NCBI GenBank assembly: GCA_023391835.1
Contig: JAEWAE010000055.1
Location: forward strand, 1-48,391
DNA: 48,391 nucleotides
Reading direction: 5' to 3'
DNA from: Bacillota bacterium
GTDB lineage: Bacteria > Bacillota > Clostridia > Oscillospirales > Ethanoligenentaceae
Below are positions 15,475 through 24,264 of the stretch, piece after piece. How positions within the stretch are numbered: the first letter of the stretch is position 1; each line of letters opens with the position of its first letter. The position numbers and the translations under genes were made by a program. The notes beneath the pieces are model-generated. The model made no database searches, had not been told where the DNA came from, and was given only the letters and a program-made list of their open reading frames with translations.

Positions 15475-17607
15475 GTGGCTAGATCCGTACGCATGGGCAT
15501 AGACGTGGGCGGCACCTATACCAAGGCCGTGGCCATCGACAACCAGACCCATGAAATCATAGGAAAATCGTCGGTCAAAACGACCCATGACGACCCGCGC
15601 GGCGTAGCAGCCGGCGTGGTCCGGTCGTTTGAAAACTGCCTGAAAGAGAATAATATACGGCCGGAAGACGTGGTGTTTGTGGCCCACAGCACCACCCAGG
15701 CCACCAACGCCCTGATCGAGGGCGACGTGGCGACCGTCGGCGTCATCGGCATGGCCAAGGGCGGGCTGGAAGGGCTGCTGGCCAAACGGCAGACCCGGCT
15801 TGAGGATATCGACCTGGGCAACCAGAAAAAGATCCCCATTCTCAACAGCTTTCTCAATGTCAAAAACCTGACTCCGCAGGTGGCCCGTCAGACGACGGAT
15901 GCCTTGGTCAAGCAGGGCGCGCAGGTGATCGTGTCCTCCATGGCGTTCGGTGTGGATGACAGCCGCCCGGAAAAACTCGTGTACGACGCGGCGGAGGCGG
16001 ACCATATCCCCACCACGATGGCTTCCGACATCACCAAACTTTACGGCCTGACGCGGCGCACCCGCACGGCCGCCATCAACGCCAGCATCCTGCCCAAAAT
16101 GCTCGACACCGCCAGCTCCACCGAGGCGTCGGTGCGCGAAGCGGGCGTGACGGTGCCGCTGATGATCATGCGCGGCGACGGCGGCGTCATGGAAATCAAA
16201 GAGATGAAAAAGCGGCCGGTGCTGACCATGCTGTCGGGCCCGGCGGCGTCGGTGATGGGTTCGCTGCTCTATCTGCGCGCCTCCAACGGCGTGTATTTCG
16301 AAGTGGGCGGCACCACCACCAATATCGGCGTCATCAAAAACGGCCGGCCGGCCATCGACTATTCGGTGGTGGGCGGGCACCCCACCTATATCAGCTCCCT
16401 GGACGTGCGGGTGCTCGGCGTGGCGGGCGGCTCGATGATCCGTGCCAATAAAAGCGGTGTGGTGGATGTGGGGCCCCGTTCGGCGCATATCGCCGGCCTG
16501 GATTATTCCGTATTCACCGACCCGGCCAAAATCGTAAATCCCAAGGTGGAATTTTTTTCCCCCAAACCCGGCGACCCCGCCGACTATGTGGCCGTGCGGC
16601 TGGAAAACGACGAGCGGGTCACCATCACCAACACCTGCGCGGCCAACGTCCTGGGCCTGGTGAAGCCCGAGCATTTTTCCTACGGCAACGCCGAAGCGGC
16701 CCGCAAAGCCATGCAGGCGCTGGCCGATTACTGCGGTACGACGGTGGAAGACATCGCCACTCAGATCATGGAAAAGGCCTACGCCAAAATCGAGCCGGTC
16801 ATTCTGGAACTGGCGGCCAAGTATAAGCTGGAAAAAGATCAGATCTCGCTGGTGGGCGTCGGCGGCGGCGCCGCTTCGCTGATCGTCTATTTTTCCAACA
16901 AGATGGGGCTCAAATACAGCATCCCCGAAAACGCGGAAGTGATCTCTTCCATCGGCGTGGCCCTGTCGATGGTGCGCGACGTCGTGGAACGCATCATCCC
17001 CAACCCCACCAAGGAGGATGTCCGCTCCATCAAGGCCGAGGCGCTCAACAAGGCGGTGGAAAGCGGCGCTGCTCCCGACAGCGTGGAAATCCACATCGAG
17101 ATCGACTCGCAGACTTCCAAAGTCACCGCCATTGCCACCGGCTCCACCGAGGTAAAGACCACCGATCTTCTGCAGAAATGCGACGAGGCGGAAGCGACAC
17201 AACTGGCGGCGGCCGATATGCGGTTGGATGTGTCGAAAGTCCGACTGATGGAAAAAACCGAGCACTTTTTTGTCTTCGGCAGCGAGCCGGAGGCGGCGAA
17301 TCAACCGGTCGCCGTGCGCATCGTGGATGCCAAGGGCTTCATCAAGGTGCAGCGCGGCTGTGCCATGGTGAAAAAATCCACCGTGAAGGATTACGCCGAA
17401 GCGGTCAAAAAGCTATGGGACGATATGGCCGTCTATCAGAGCGAAAACATTGTCCGGCCGGATTTTTACCTGTGTCTGGGCGCCCGCGTGATGGATTTTT
17501 CGACCACCGAGCTGACACAGCTGTTGCTCTTGATGGATATTGAAACCTCCGCCATGGACCCGGACGAAGAAGTCATCGCGGTGGCGGCCAACATGAAACA
17601 GACCTGA
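15475..17607 (+). CDS. hyuA: Hydantoinase/5-oxoprolinase family protein (HyuA-like)
   Basis: ATP-dependent cyclic-amide hydrolase family, 710 residues. The N-terminal Hydant_A_N domain begins MGIDVGGTYTKAVAID (actin-like phosphate loop) with VFVAHSTTQATNALIEGD. The central hydantoinase_A domain has MIMRGDGGVMEI, LSGPAASVMGSLLYL and VYFEVGGTTTNIGVI. About 200 further residues (from near VVERIIPNPTKEDVRS) form an alpha/beta tail I do not recognise. Start GTG 15475 is chosen for its GAGG six bases upstream; TTG 15451 or ATG 15493 are possible. No HyuB partner is present in the window, which is unusual for hydantoin or oxoproline cleavage. Its reaction is therefore open. Confidence 0.82.
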   Translation: MARSVRMGIDVGGTYTKAVAIDNQTHEIIGKSSVKTTHDDPRGVAAGVVRSFENCLKENNIRPEDVVFVAHSTTQATNALIEGDVATVGVIGMAKGGLEGLLAKRQTRLEDIDLGNQKKIPILNSFLNVKNLTPQVARQTTDALVKQGAQVIVSSMAFGVDDSRPEKLVYDAAEADHIPTTMASDITKLYGLTRRTRTAAINASILPKMLDTASSTEASVREAGVTVPLMIMRGDGGVMEIKEMKKRPVLTMLSGPAASVMGSLLYLRASNGVYFEVGGTTTNIGVIKNGRPAIDYSVVGGHPTYISSLDVRVLGVAGGSMIRANKSGVVDVGPRSAHIAGLDYSVFTDPAKIVNPKVEFFSPKPGDPADYVAVRLENDERVTITNTCAANVLGLVKPEHFSYGNAEAARKAMQALADYCGTTVEDIATQIMEKAYAKIEPVILELAAKYKLEKDQISLVGVGGGAASLIVYFSNKMGLKYSIPENAEVISSIGVALSMVRDVVERIIPNPTKEDVRSIKAEALNKAVESGAAPDSVEIHIEIDSQTSKVTAIATGSTEVKTTDLLQKCDEAEATQLAAADMRLDVSKVRLMEKTEHFFVFGSEPEAANQPVAVRIVDAKGFIKVQRGCAMVKKSTVKDYAEAVKKLWDDMAVYQSENIVRPDFYLCLGARVMDFSTTELTQLLLLMDIETSAMDPDEEVIAVAANMKQT

Positions 17608-17641
17608 TTCCCCTGAGGGGGCCGGGTCACGGAGACAGACG

Positions 17642-18340
17642 ATGGAAACAGATAGCGGCCAGCCGACTCTGGCGGCCATGATGGAAACATTGCGGAGCGT
17701 GAGCGACGAGTCCTGGGGCCGATACGCCTTTTCCCGGGAAATGCTCCGGGAGCGCATCCCGGCGGGTGAGATACCGGAGCTGATTGCGGGGTCGCTGCGC
17801 TGCGGGGAAGAGTATGCCTGCCGCGTGATGCGGGAAACCGGCCGCAGCACGGCGCGGGATATTGCGGAGCGGCTGGGTGTGACGGTGGAGCCCGACACCC
17901 GGCCGGCGGGCGGGGCGCGAAGGATTCTTTTTGCCCGCTTCACTCCGCCCCGCACGATCGACATCATGCGGGAACCGCTCGCGCGCTATGCGCAGCTGCT
18001 CCCCACGCTCCCGCCGGCGGAGAGCGCCGCTCTGCCGGATGCCGACGGGGTGTACGACATGCTGCTCGGCCATGAGCTGTTTCACTATGCGGAAGAGTCC
18101 CACGCTTCGGAAATTTACACGCGCCGTAGGACCATCCGCCTGTGGAAAATATTCGGGTTTGAAAACCGCACGACCATCCGGGCGCTGAGCGAAATAGCCG
18201 CCATGGCATTCGCCCGCACCCTCTGCCGTGTCGGGTATTCCCCGTTTGCGCTTGACGTTCTGCTCTTTTACAGCTATGATAAGAGCAATGCCCGGCGCAT
18301 TTACGACCATATTATGGAGCGCTGCACCGGGCCGGTATAA
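17642..18340 (+). CDS. Unknown protein with HExxH zincin motif (ImmA/IrrE-like)
   Basis: Protein of 232 residues that I do not recognise as a named family. It carries LLGHELFHYAEE, an HExxH metallopeptidase motif (H144, E145, H148). Thirty-six residues later comes ALSEIAAMAFARTL, where E184 could be the third zinc ligand. Motif spacing and the helix after it resemble ImmA/IrrE-type peptidases. The N-terminal part contains RSTARDIAERLGV, a helix-turn-helix-looking segment. No signal peptide or membrane segment. It is 34 bp after hyuA and a few bases before the GntR gene, so it belongs to this operon. It could process a regulator, or act on the metabolite; both are guesses. Confidence 0.6.
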   Translation: METDSGQPTLAAMMETLRSVSDESWGRYAFSREMLRERIPAGEIPELIAGSLRCGEEYACRVMRETGRSTARDIAERLGVTVEPDTRPAGGARRILFARFTPPRTIDIMREPLARYAQLLPTLPPAESAALPDADGVYDMLLGHELFHYAEESHASEIYTRRRTIRLWKIFGFENRTTIRALSEIAAMAFARTLCRVGYSPFALDVLLFYSYDKSNARRIYDHIMERCTGPV

Positions 18341-18345
18341 AGAGA

Positions 18346-19113
18346 ATGGGTGTAGACGGAATGGCGCAGGACGAACTGCTTTATGATGTGACCTATCGGC
18401 ACATTCGAAACGATATCATGCATTTGACGCTGGAGCCCGGGGCGGGCCTGAGCGTACGCAAGCTGGCTGAAATGTATAAGGTGAGCCGGACCCCCGCACA
18501 GGAGGCGGTGATCCGCCTTCAAAAAGAGGATCTGGTGCGCGCTTACCCGCAGTCGAGGACCATCGTTTCCAAAATATCCATCTCCCGGGTGCAGGCGGAA
18601 CAGTTTATCCGCAAAACGCTGGAGATCGCCTCCGTGGATGATTTCATCGTGCACAGCAGCCCTCTGGTGACGGATGCACTCGAATATATCATCAGCCAGC
18701 AGCAAAAATTGACCCATACGCAAAACCATACCGAGTTTTTCGAGTCGGACAATAAATTCCACAACCTGATTTTTGAGACGGCCGACAAGGGCCTGGCTTG
18801 GTCGATCGTCAATCTGGCGTCCTCCCATTATTATCGTTTCCGCTTTCTTTCCATTAAGATCCGCGGGCTGAATGAGCGCATCGTGGACGAGCACAAGCAG
18901 ATTCTCCGCGCCGCCAAGCGGGGGGACGCCGCCGCTATGAAGCAGGCCATTGCCGACCATGTCGATTATATCCAGCGGGAATATGAGGAACTGACGGCCA
19001 TGTATCCGCAATATTTTGCCTCCAAATGGGGGGGGGCCTGCGGGTGCGGAGAGCCGCCTGCCCGGCCGAACGGCCGGATTGCGCATGCGCCTTTCCCATC
19101 TGTTTTGCCATAG
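18346..19113 (+). CDS. GntR family regulator, FadR/FCD subgroup
   Basis: Transcription factor of 255 residues. The winged helix is at about 10-75 (LSVRKLAEMYKVSRTPAQEA). The all-helical FCD ligand domain is at about 85-225 (SDNKFHNLIFETA, then DEHKQILRAAKRGD and AIADHVDYIQREYEEL). FCD regulators usually sense organic acids. It is the last gene of the hydantoinase cluster and probably controls it, perhaps through ACAAAT-N6-ATTTGT at 13793. The 3' end is doubtful: a run of nine G at 19028-19036 is followed by a Gly/Pro/Arg-rich tail of some 27 residues unlike the family, ending in the only TAG terminator among the ordinary genes here. A slipped or miscounted base would change this tail. Start could also be ATG 18361. 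Confidence 0.82.
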   Translation: MGVDGMAQDELLYDVTYRHIRNDIMHLTLEPGAGLSVRKLAEMYKVSRTPAQEAVIRLQKEDLVRAYPQSRTIVSKISISRVQAEQFIRKTLEIASVDDFIVHSSPLVTDALEYIISQQQKLTHTQNHTEFFESDNKFHNLIFETADKGLAWSIVNLASSHYYRFRFLSIKIRGLNERIVDEHKQILRAAKRGDAAAMKQAIADHVDYIQREYEELTAMYPQYFASKWGGACGCGEPPARPNGRIAHAPFPSVLP

Positions 19114-19532
19114 ACAGGCGGGGAGGACGCATGCTTTTATTTTGCAGCACCGGCCTGCGCGGCGTCTTTTGATCGGGATGTCAAGATTTGCGGAATCCGT
19201 GCGATAATTTTATACAGCTATGGTAAACTGAGAATTTTGTGTTGACTTGCCGGGAGAGTATGATATACTTCTCATTAAGATATAAATACTAATAATTCGG
19301 CGCGCCGGGTCCGGTAAAGCGCATGAAAGGGGATGGCTTTGTATGATGAATGGGAAGCGAATGCGGAAAAACTGCCACAGTTGTGACTGTATGGTGAGAA
19401 TGTGGTGTCGAAATTCGTGTATGCGGCCATCCGTTCGAGAGTTATAATCGATTCGGCGGCCAGAGGTGTGCGGTGTGCGAAAAGCGCCGCGCCGGGTACG
19501 GCCGCCGATTGCTTTGATAGGGGAGTTGTTTG
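19114..19532. other. Intergenic region and long leader of the oligopeptide operon
   Basis: About 420 bp. The promoter at 19242-19269 leaves a leader of roughly 257 bases before the binding-protein gene. The leader contains several short inverted repeats, for example ACAGT-tgtg-ACTGT near 19378-19391. No gene is supported; no riboswitch class is matched convincingly. Confidence 0.5.
19242..19269 (+). promoter_or_regulatory. Promoter of the oligopeptide ABC operon
   Basis: TTGACT (19242-19247), 16 bp, TATACT (19264-19269). Start expected near 19276. Confidence 0.7.
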
Positions 19533-21152
19533 ATGAATCAGTCCCATTTGCGGTTTAAAAAGATCATCGGATTTGTGCTGACGGGCGCTCTGGTGCTCGG
19601 GCTTGCCAGCTGCGGCAAGAGTTCCAAGGGCCAGACCGCCGCCAAAAAGGATATCGTCAATATCGGTGTCACGGATACGCTCGGTTCCCTCAATCCGCTG
19701 ACCATCGACGCGACGGAAATCAATAAGTATTCCACCGCCATGATGTTCCTGCCCCTGGTGGAGCTCAACCGCGACATCAAGTTCGAGGGGGCTCTGGCGG
19801 ATTCTGTCACGGTGAGCAGCGACAACAAGACCTTCACCATCAAGATCAATGCGAATGCCAAATGGTCCGACGGGCAGCCGGTGACGGCCGACGACGTGGC
19901 CTTTACGATCACCCGTCTGTGCAGCCCGGTCATCAACAACACGACGATGTCGATGGTTGCGCTGGAAGGCACCGACGACAGCGGCTTCGTGCAGGCGGGC
20001 GCCGCGACGGTTTCCGGCATCCACATTGTGGATGACAAGGCGCTCACGCTGACGATGAAATCGCCCATGAACCTGCAGACGTTTGAAAACTCCTATGCCC
20101 GCTATATCATGACCGTGCCCAAGCACGTGCTGGGCAGTGTGTCGGAAAGCGACCTTGCCAAGTACGACTGGTTCAATCACCCCACGGTGGTGGACGGTCC
20201 TTATATCGCCACGGCGGTGGACGCCGACCATTACATTTCCTATAAATCCAACACCAGCTACTGGAAAGGCGCGCCTCACATTTCCAAAATGAATATCAAG
20301 ATTCTGGCCGCCAGCCAGATTCTGTCGGGGCTCAAGTCGGGTGAAATCGACTTCGTGCAGCCGACCATGGCGGAAATCGCGCAGGAAGATTACGCGAGCA
20401 TCCAGAAGCTTTCCAATGTTAAGGTGACTTACAGCGACCCGGTCACGACCCAGTCGCTTTTCCTCAACACCAAGACCCTGTCGAACGAAAAGCTGCGCCA
20501 GGCGATCCTGTACGCCATCGACCGCCCGATGCTGCTCAAGAATATGTTAAACGGCAAGGGCGAGATCGACGACGGCTTCCTCACTTCGGTCAGCCCCTAT
20601 TACGACAGCTCAGTGAAGGCCACGGCCTATAATCCCACCAAGGCCAAGGAACTGGTGAAGGAATCCGGCTGGGATACCAGCAAGACGCTTTCATTCTATA
20701 TCAACTCCGGCGACGCGACCTTTGTAAACGGCAGCAGTGTCATCGTGCAGGAACTCAAGGCCGTGGGCATCAATGCCGAAGTCCACACCGTCGATCTTTC
20801 CACTCTGATGGAAAAAGCCGGCTCGCAGGATTTTGACATGCTGGCCGTGCAGTACACTTACGCGCCCGTTGATCCCTACCCGGATGTCAAGTATCTGCTG
20901 GGCGGCGACGGGAGCTGGACCAATTTCCAGTCCGATACGGTGAACGCCGCGCTGGAAAAGATCCAGGAAACTTCCGACGCCTCGGTCATCAAGCAGCAGT
21001 ATACGGCGATCGATCAGGTCGTGCAGCAGCAGGTGCCGATGATCAACCTCTATGTGATCCGCTCGCTGGGCGCCGCCCGCAAAAACCTTGCCAACGCCAA
21101 CCCGAATGTGTACGGTTCCTTTACCAACATTCAGGATTGGCAGTTCAAATAA
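19533..21152 (+). CDS. Oligopeptide ABC transporter substrate-binding lipoprotein (SBP family 5)
   Basis: Extracytoplasmic binding protein of 539 residues anchored by lipid at Cys27 (lipobox LASC after a basic and hydrophobic N-terminus). The SBP_bac_5 fold is evident: FEGALADSVTVSSDNKTFTI, NANAKWSDGQPVTADDVAFT (the family signature) and KLRQAILYAIDRPMLLKNML. It binds peptides, or less often other small cargo such as nickel chelates or glycosides, and delivers them to the permeases downstream. ATG 19533 follows GGGGAG. A strong hairpin after the gene probably raises its level relative to the ATPase and permease genes. Confidence 0.92.
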   Translation: MNQSHLRFKKIIGFVLTGALVLGLASCGKSSKGQTAAKKDIVNIGVTDTLGSLNPLTIDATEINKYSTAMMFLPLVELNRDIKFEGALADSVTVSSDNKTFTIKINANAKWSDGQPVTADDVAFTITRLCSPVINNTTMSMVALEGTDDSGFVQAGAATVSGIHIVDDKALTLTMKSPMNLQTFENSYARYIMTVPKHVLGSVSESDLAKYDWFNHPTVVDGPYIATAVDADHYISYKSNTSYWKGAPHISKMNIKILAASQILSGLKSGEIDFVQPTMAEIAQEDYASIQKLSNVKVTYSDPVTTQSLFLNTKTLSNEKLRQAILYAIDRPMLLKNMLNGKGEIDDGFLTSVSPYYDSSVKATAYNPTKAKELVKESGWDTSKTLSFYINSGDATFVNGSSVIVQELKAVGINAEVHTVDLSTLMEKAGSQDFDMLAVQYTYAPVDPYPDVKYLLGGDGSWTNFQSDTVNAALEKIQETSDASVIKQQYTAIDQVVQQQVPMINLYVIRSLGAARKNLANANPNVYGSFTNIQDWQFK

Positions 21153-21183
21153 TCGCCTGACCACACGGCCGCCAGGCCGGATG

Positions 21184-21223
21184 AGATACGAACAGGAGCC
21201 GTCAGACGGGCCTGTTCGTATCT
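21184..21223 (+). terminator. Intercistronic hairpin after the peptide-binding protein gene
   Basis: Perfect 13-bp stem AGATACGAACAGG/CCTGTTCGTATCT (21184-21196 with 21211-21223), with inner pairing CCGT-cag-ACGG in the loop, then TGCTGTT. Likely a partial terminator or 3' stabiliser that favours binding-protein expression. Confidence 0.7.
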
Positions 21224-21285
21224 TGCTGTTCCGCGGTTCCGGGCGACAGCGCCCGGGCGGCCCGCGGAGCGACAGGAGGAGAGAA

Positions 21286-22287
21286 TTGGCAGACTTGTTG
21301 GAAGTGAAGGACCTGGAAGTCACGTTCCGTGACGGGCGGAAATCGGCCGTCCGGCTGGATGGCGTTTCGTTCACCGCCCGGCAGGGGGAGACTCTCTGCA
21401 TCGTCGGGGAATCCGGCTGCGGCAAAAGCGTGACGTCCCTTGCCGTCATGGGCCTGTTGCCGCCCGGCGGCAGCGTGACCAAGGGGCAGGTGCTCTTTGA
21501 GGGTGTCGATTTTTTGAAATTGCCGGAAAAGGCTCTCGACGCCTACCGCGGCAACGAAATCACCATGATTTTTCAGGATGCGCTGACCTCTCTGAACCCG
21601 GTGTTCACCATCGGCAATCAGCTGATGGAAAGCATCCGCGCCCATACGCCTCTCGCCAAGGCCGAAGCCGCCGAGCGGGCCCGTACGCTGCTGGGAAAGG
21701 TGGGCCTGCCCGACCCCGCGCAGATCATGCATAAGTTCCCGTTTGAGCTGTCGGGCGGCATGCGCCAGCGGGTGATGATTGCCATGGCGCTTTCCTGCAA
21801 TCCCAAGCTGCTGATTGCCGACGAGCCGACGACGGCCCTCGACGTGACCATTCAGGCACAGATCATGCAGTTACTTCGGCAGCTCAAGCAGGAGCTTTCC
21901 ACCGCCATCATCCTGATTACCCACGACATCGGCCTGGTGGCCCAGATGGCCGACCAGGTGCTGGTCATGTACGCCGGTCAGATATTGGAGCAGGCGGAGG
22001 TCCACGAGTTGTTTGACCATCCGCTCCACCCGTATACGCGCATGCTGCTGCGGACCGTTCCCAGCACCCGCGACCGGGAGGATCGGGTGCTGGTTTCCAT
22101 CCCCGGCACGGTGCCGGAAGATTACGACCGCATTACCGGGTGCCGCTTCGCCGCGCGCTGTCCCTACGCCCGGCCCGAATGTACCCGGCCGCAGCCGCTG
22201 CGGGATGTGACGCCGGCCCATCGGGTGCGGTGTATGCGGTATGCCCCCGATTTTAAAACGGAAGCCGGTGAAGCCGATGGCCAGTGA
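21286..22287 (+). CDS. Oligopeptide ABC transporter ATP-binding protein (DppD/OppD type)
   Basis: Cytoplasmic ATPase of 333 residues energising peptide import. Walker A is GESGCGKS (K47), the signature is FELSGGMRQRVMIAMALS, Walker B is LLIADEPTTALD, and the switch His is in ILITHDIGLV. The C-terminal Cys-rich tail GCRFAARCPYARPEC is typical of DppD/OppD. The start is TTG 21286, set by AGGAGGAGAG; the open frame extends to 21088 but runs through the preceding gene and the hairpin. Overlaps the next ATPase gene by 11 bp. Confidence 0.93.
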   Translation: MADLLEVKDLEVTFRDGRKSAVRLDGVSFTARQGETLCIVGESGCGKSVTSLAVMGLLPPGGSVTKGQVLFEGVDFLKLPEKALDAYRGNEITMIFQDALTSLNPVFTIGNQLMESIRAHTPLAKAEAAERARTLLGKVGLPDPAQIMHKFPFELSGGMRQRVMIAMALSCNPKLLIADEPTTALDVTIQAQIMQLLRQLKQELSTAIILITHDIGLVAQMADQVLVMYAGQILEQAEVHELFDHPLHPYTRMLLRTVPSTRDREDRVLVSIPGTVPEDYDRITGCRFAARCPYARPECTRPQPLRDVTPAHRVRCMRYAPDFKTEAGEADGQ

Positions 22288-23296
22288 GCACCCGCTGCTG
22301 GTTGTGAAAGACCTGAAAAAATATTACCCGATCAAGGGCGGGCTGATTCCCCATGCGGTCGGCCAGATCAAGGCCGTCGACGGCGTCAGCTTTACCATCC
22401 GGCAGGGCGAGACGCTGGGGCTTGTGGGGGAATCCGGCTGCGGCAAATCCACCATCGGCCGGCAGATTGTGCGGCTGGAACGCCCGACGGCCGGGCATGT
22501 CTATTTCGACGATATGCCGGTGTCGGATATGCCCGCTAAGGCGCTGGAGCCTGTCCGCACCCAGATCCAGATGGTGTTTCAGGATTCCTATTCCGCCCTC
22601 AACCCCCGCAAGCGGGTGTTCGACATCTTGGCCGAGCCGATGCTCTATCACCATATCGTCCCGCAGGAAGAGATCGAGCATGAAGTCGACCGGCTGTTGG
22701 ATCTGGTGGGTCTGCTGCCCGAAAGCAAGGAACGCTACCCGCACGAATTTTCGGGCGGACAGCGCCAGCGCATCGGCATCGCCCGCGCGCTTTCCCTGCG
22801 GCCGCGCCTGCTGGTGTGCGACGAGCCGGTCAGCGCGCTGGATGTGTCGATTCAGGCGCAGATCCTCAACCTGTTTAAAGATTTGCAGAAAGAAATGAAG
22901 CTGACCAGCCTTTTCATCGGCCATGGCCTCGGGGCGGTCCATTACGTCAGCAACCGCATCGCGGTGATGTATCTGGGCCGGATCGTGGAAATCGCCGGTG
23001 CGCAGGAGCTGTTTACCCATCCCGTCCACCCCTATGCGCGGGCGCTGTGTGCGGCCGTGCCCAGTCTGGACCCGGACGACCGCAACAAAGTCTTCGTGCT
23101 CCAGGGCGAGGCGGTGGCGGAAAAACAGGCGCCCGGCCGGGCGCACCGGGGCTGCCGCTTTTATCCGCGCTGTCCCATGGCGCAGCCCTCCTGCCGGGAA
23201 AACGAGCCGGGGCTCATGCCCATCGCAGCGGGCAGCGACCATCTGGCCGCCTGCCCGGTCGCTATACATGCCCATGAAACGCAAGGGGAGGGCTGA
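22277..23296 (+). CDS. Oligopeptide ABC transporter ATP-binding protein (DppF/OppF type)
   Basis: Second ATPase of the importer, 339 residues. Begins with the DppF-typical LVVKDLKKYYPIKGGL. Walker A GESGCGKST (K57), signature HEFSGGQRQRIGIARAL, Walker B LLVCDEPVSALD. The switch region reads LFIGHGLGAVHYVSNRIAVM, with GHGL where most relatives have SHDL; the His is kept but the Asp after it is replaced by Gly. Cys-rich tail GCRFYPRCPMAQPSC. ATG 22277 lies inside the end of the previous gene, so translation is coupled. Pairs with DppD-type protein as a heterodimer. Confidence 0.93.
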   Translation: MASEHPLLVVKDLKKYYPIKGGLIPHAVGQIKAVDGVSFTIRQGETLGLVGESGCGKSTIGRQIVRLERPTAGHVYFDDMPVSDMPAKALEPVRTQIQMVFQDSYSALNPRKRVFDILAEPMLYHHIVPQEEIEHEVDRLLDLVGLLPESKERYPHEFSGGQRQRIGIARALSLRPRLLVCDEPVSALDVSIQAQILNLFKDLQKEMKLTSLFIGHGLGAVHYVSNRIAVMYLGRIVEIAGAQELFTHPVHPYARALCAAVPSLDPDDRNKVFVLQGEAVAEKQAPGRAHRGCRFYPRCPMAQPSCRENEPGLMPIAAGSDHLAACPVAIHAHETQGEG

Positions 23297-23302
23297 ACGG
23301 CT

Positions 23303-24250
23303 ATGGCACGGTACATACTGAAGCGGCTGCTCATCGCCATCCCGGTGTTTATCGGCGTGACGGTGATCGATTATTTCATGATGAGCCTCGCGGGCAACCC
23401 GTTGAGCATGATTCAGGGCGCCCATGTGTCAAAGGCGGCATTGGCGGCGCGCAGCGCGCAACTCGGTCTCAACAAGCCCGTCATCGTGCAGTATTTCACC
23501 TGGCTGACCCAGGTGCTGGGCGGCAATTTCGGCGAATCCATCAAATATCGGCAGCCGGTGGGCGGCATGATCGCCACCCACCTTGGCCCCACGCTGCTGC
23601 TGATGGGCGTTTCCTTCGTCATCAGCATGCTGATTGCATTGCCGGCCGGCGTTTACAGCGCCGCGCACCAAAATCAGAAGCGCGATTACATTCTGATGGG
23701 GCTTTCTTATCTCGGCAACAGCGTGCCGAGCTTTTTCCTCGCGCTGATTCTGATCTATTTTTTTACCGTGCGGCTTAACTGGCTGCCGTCGTCGGGCATG
23801 ACCACGCTGGGCGACGCGCAGAGCGTGGGCGACATCGTCATCCATATGATTATGCCGGTGCTGGTGCTCGCCATTTCCATGGTCGGCACCAACATTCGAT
23901 ACATCCGCAGCGCCGTGCTGGAAATTCTCCAGCAGGATTATCTGCGTACGGCCCGCGCCAAGGGCATCGGCCGCTTCAAGGTCATCGGCAAGCACGCCCT
24001 GCGCAATGCGCTGATCCCGGTCATCACCGTGCTGGGCATGGAAATTCCCGTGATCTTCGGCGGCGCCATCATCATCGAGCAGATTTTCTCGTGGCCGGGC
24101 CTCGGGCTGCTGACCATGGCCGCCATCCTCAACCGGGATTATCCGGTCATCATGGGGGTCAGCCTGGTGGCGGCTCTGGTGGTCCTGCTGGGCAATCTGC
24201 TGACCGATATCCTGTATGCAGTGGTTGACCCCACCATTCAGTACCAGTAA
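23303..24250 (+). CDS. Oligopeptide ABC transporter permease (DppB type)
   Basis: Inner-membrane permease of 315 residues with six predicted membrane spans. The N-terminal MARYILKRLLIAIPVFIGVT span is typical of DppB/OppB. The ATPase-coupling EAA loop reads RTARAKGIGRFKVIGKHALR, followed by NALIPVITVLGMEIPVIFGG. Six bp after the second ATPase gene; ribosome site GGGGAGGG. Forms the channel with the DppC-type protein. Confidence 0.93.
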   Translation: MARYILKRLLIAIPVFIGVTVIDYFMMSLAGNPLSMIQGAHVSKAALAARSAQLGLNKPVIVQYFTWLTQVLGGNFGESIKYRQPVGGMIATHLGPTLLLMGVSFVISMLIALPAGVYSAAHQNQKRDYILMGLSYLGNSVPSFFLALILIYFFTVRLNWLPSSGMTTLGDAQSVGDIVIHMIMPVLVLAISMVGTNIRYIRSAVLEILQQDYLRTARAKGIGRFKVIGKHALRNALIPVITVLGMEIPVIFGGAIIIEQIFSWPGLGLLTMAAILNRDYPVIMGVSLVAALVVLLGNLLTDILYAVVDPTIQYQ

Positions 24251-24264
24251 AGGAGGAGCCTCTT

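Noticed and set aside
19340..19400. Cobalamin riboswitch in the oligopeptide operon leader, suggested by GGGAAGCG followed by CTGCCACAG and GACTGT.
   Set aside because: Only a few short pieces resemble the core; the B12-box region is not found downstream and no B12-related gene is adjacent.
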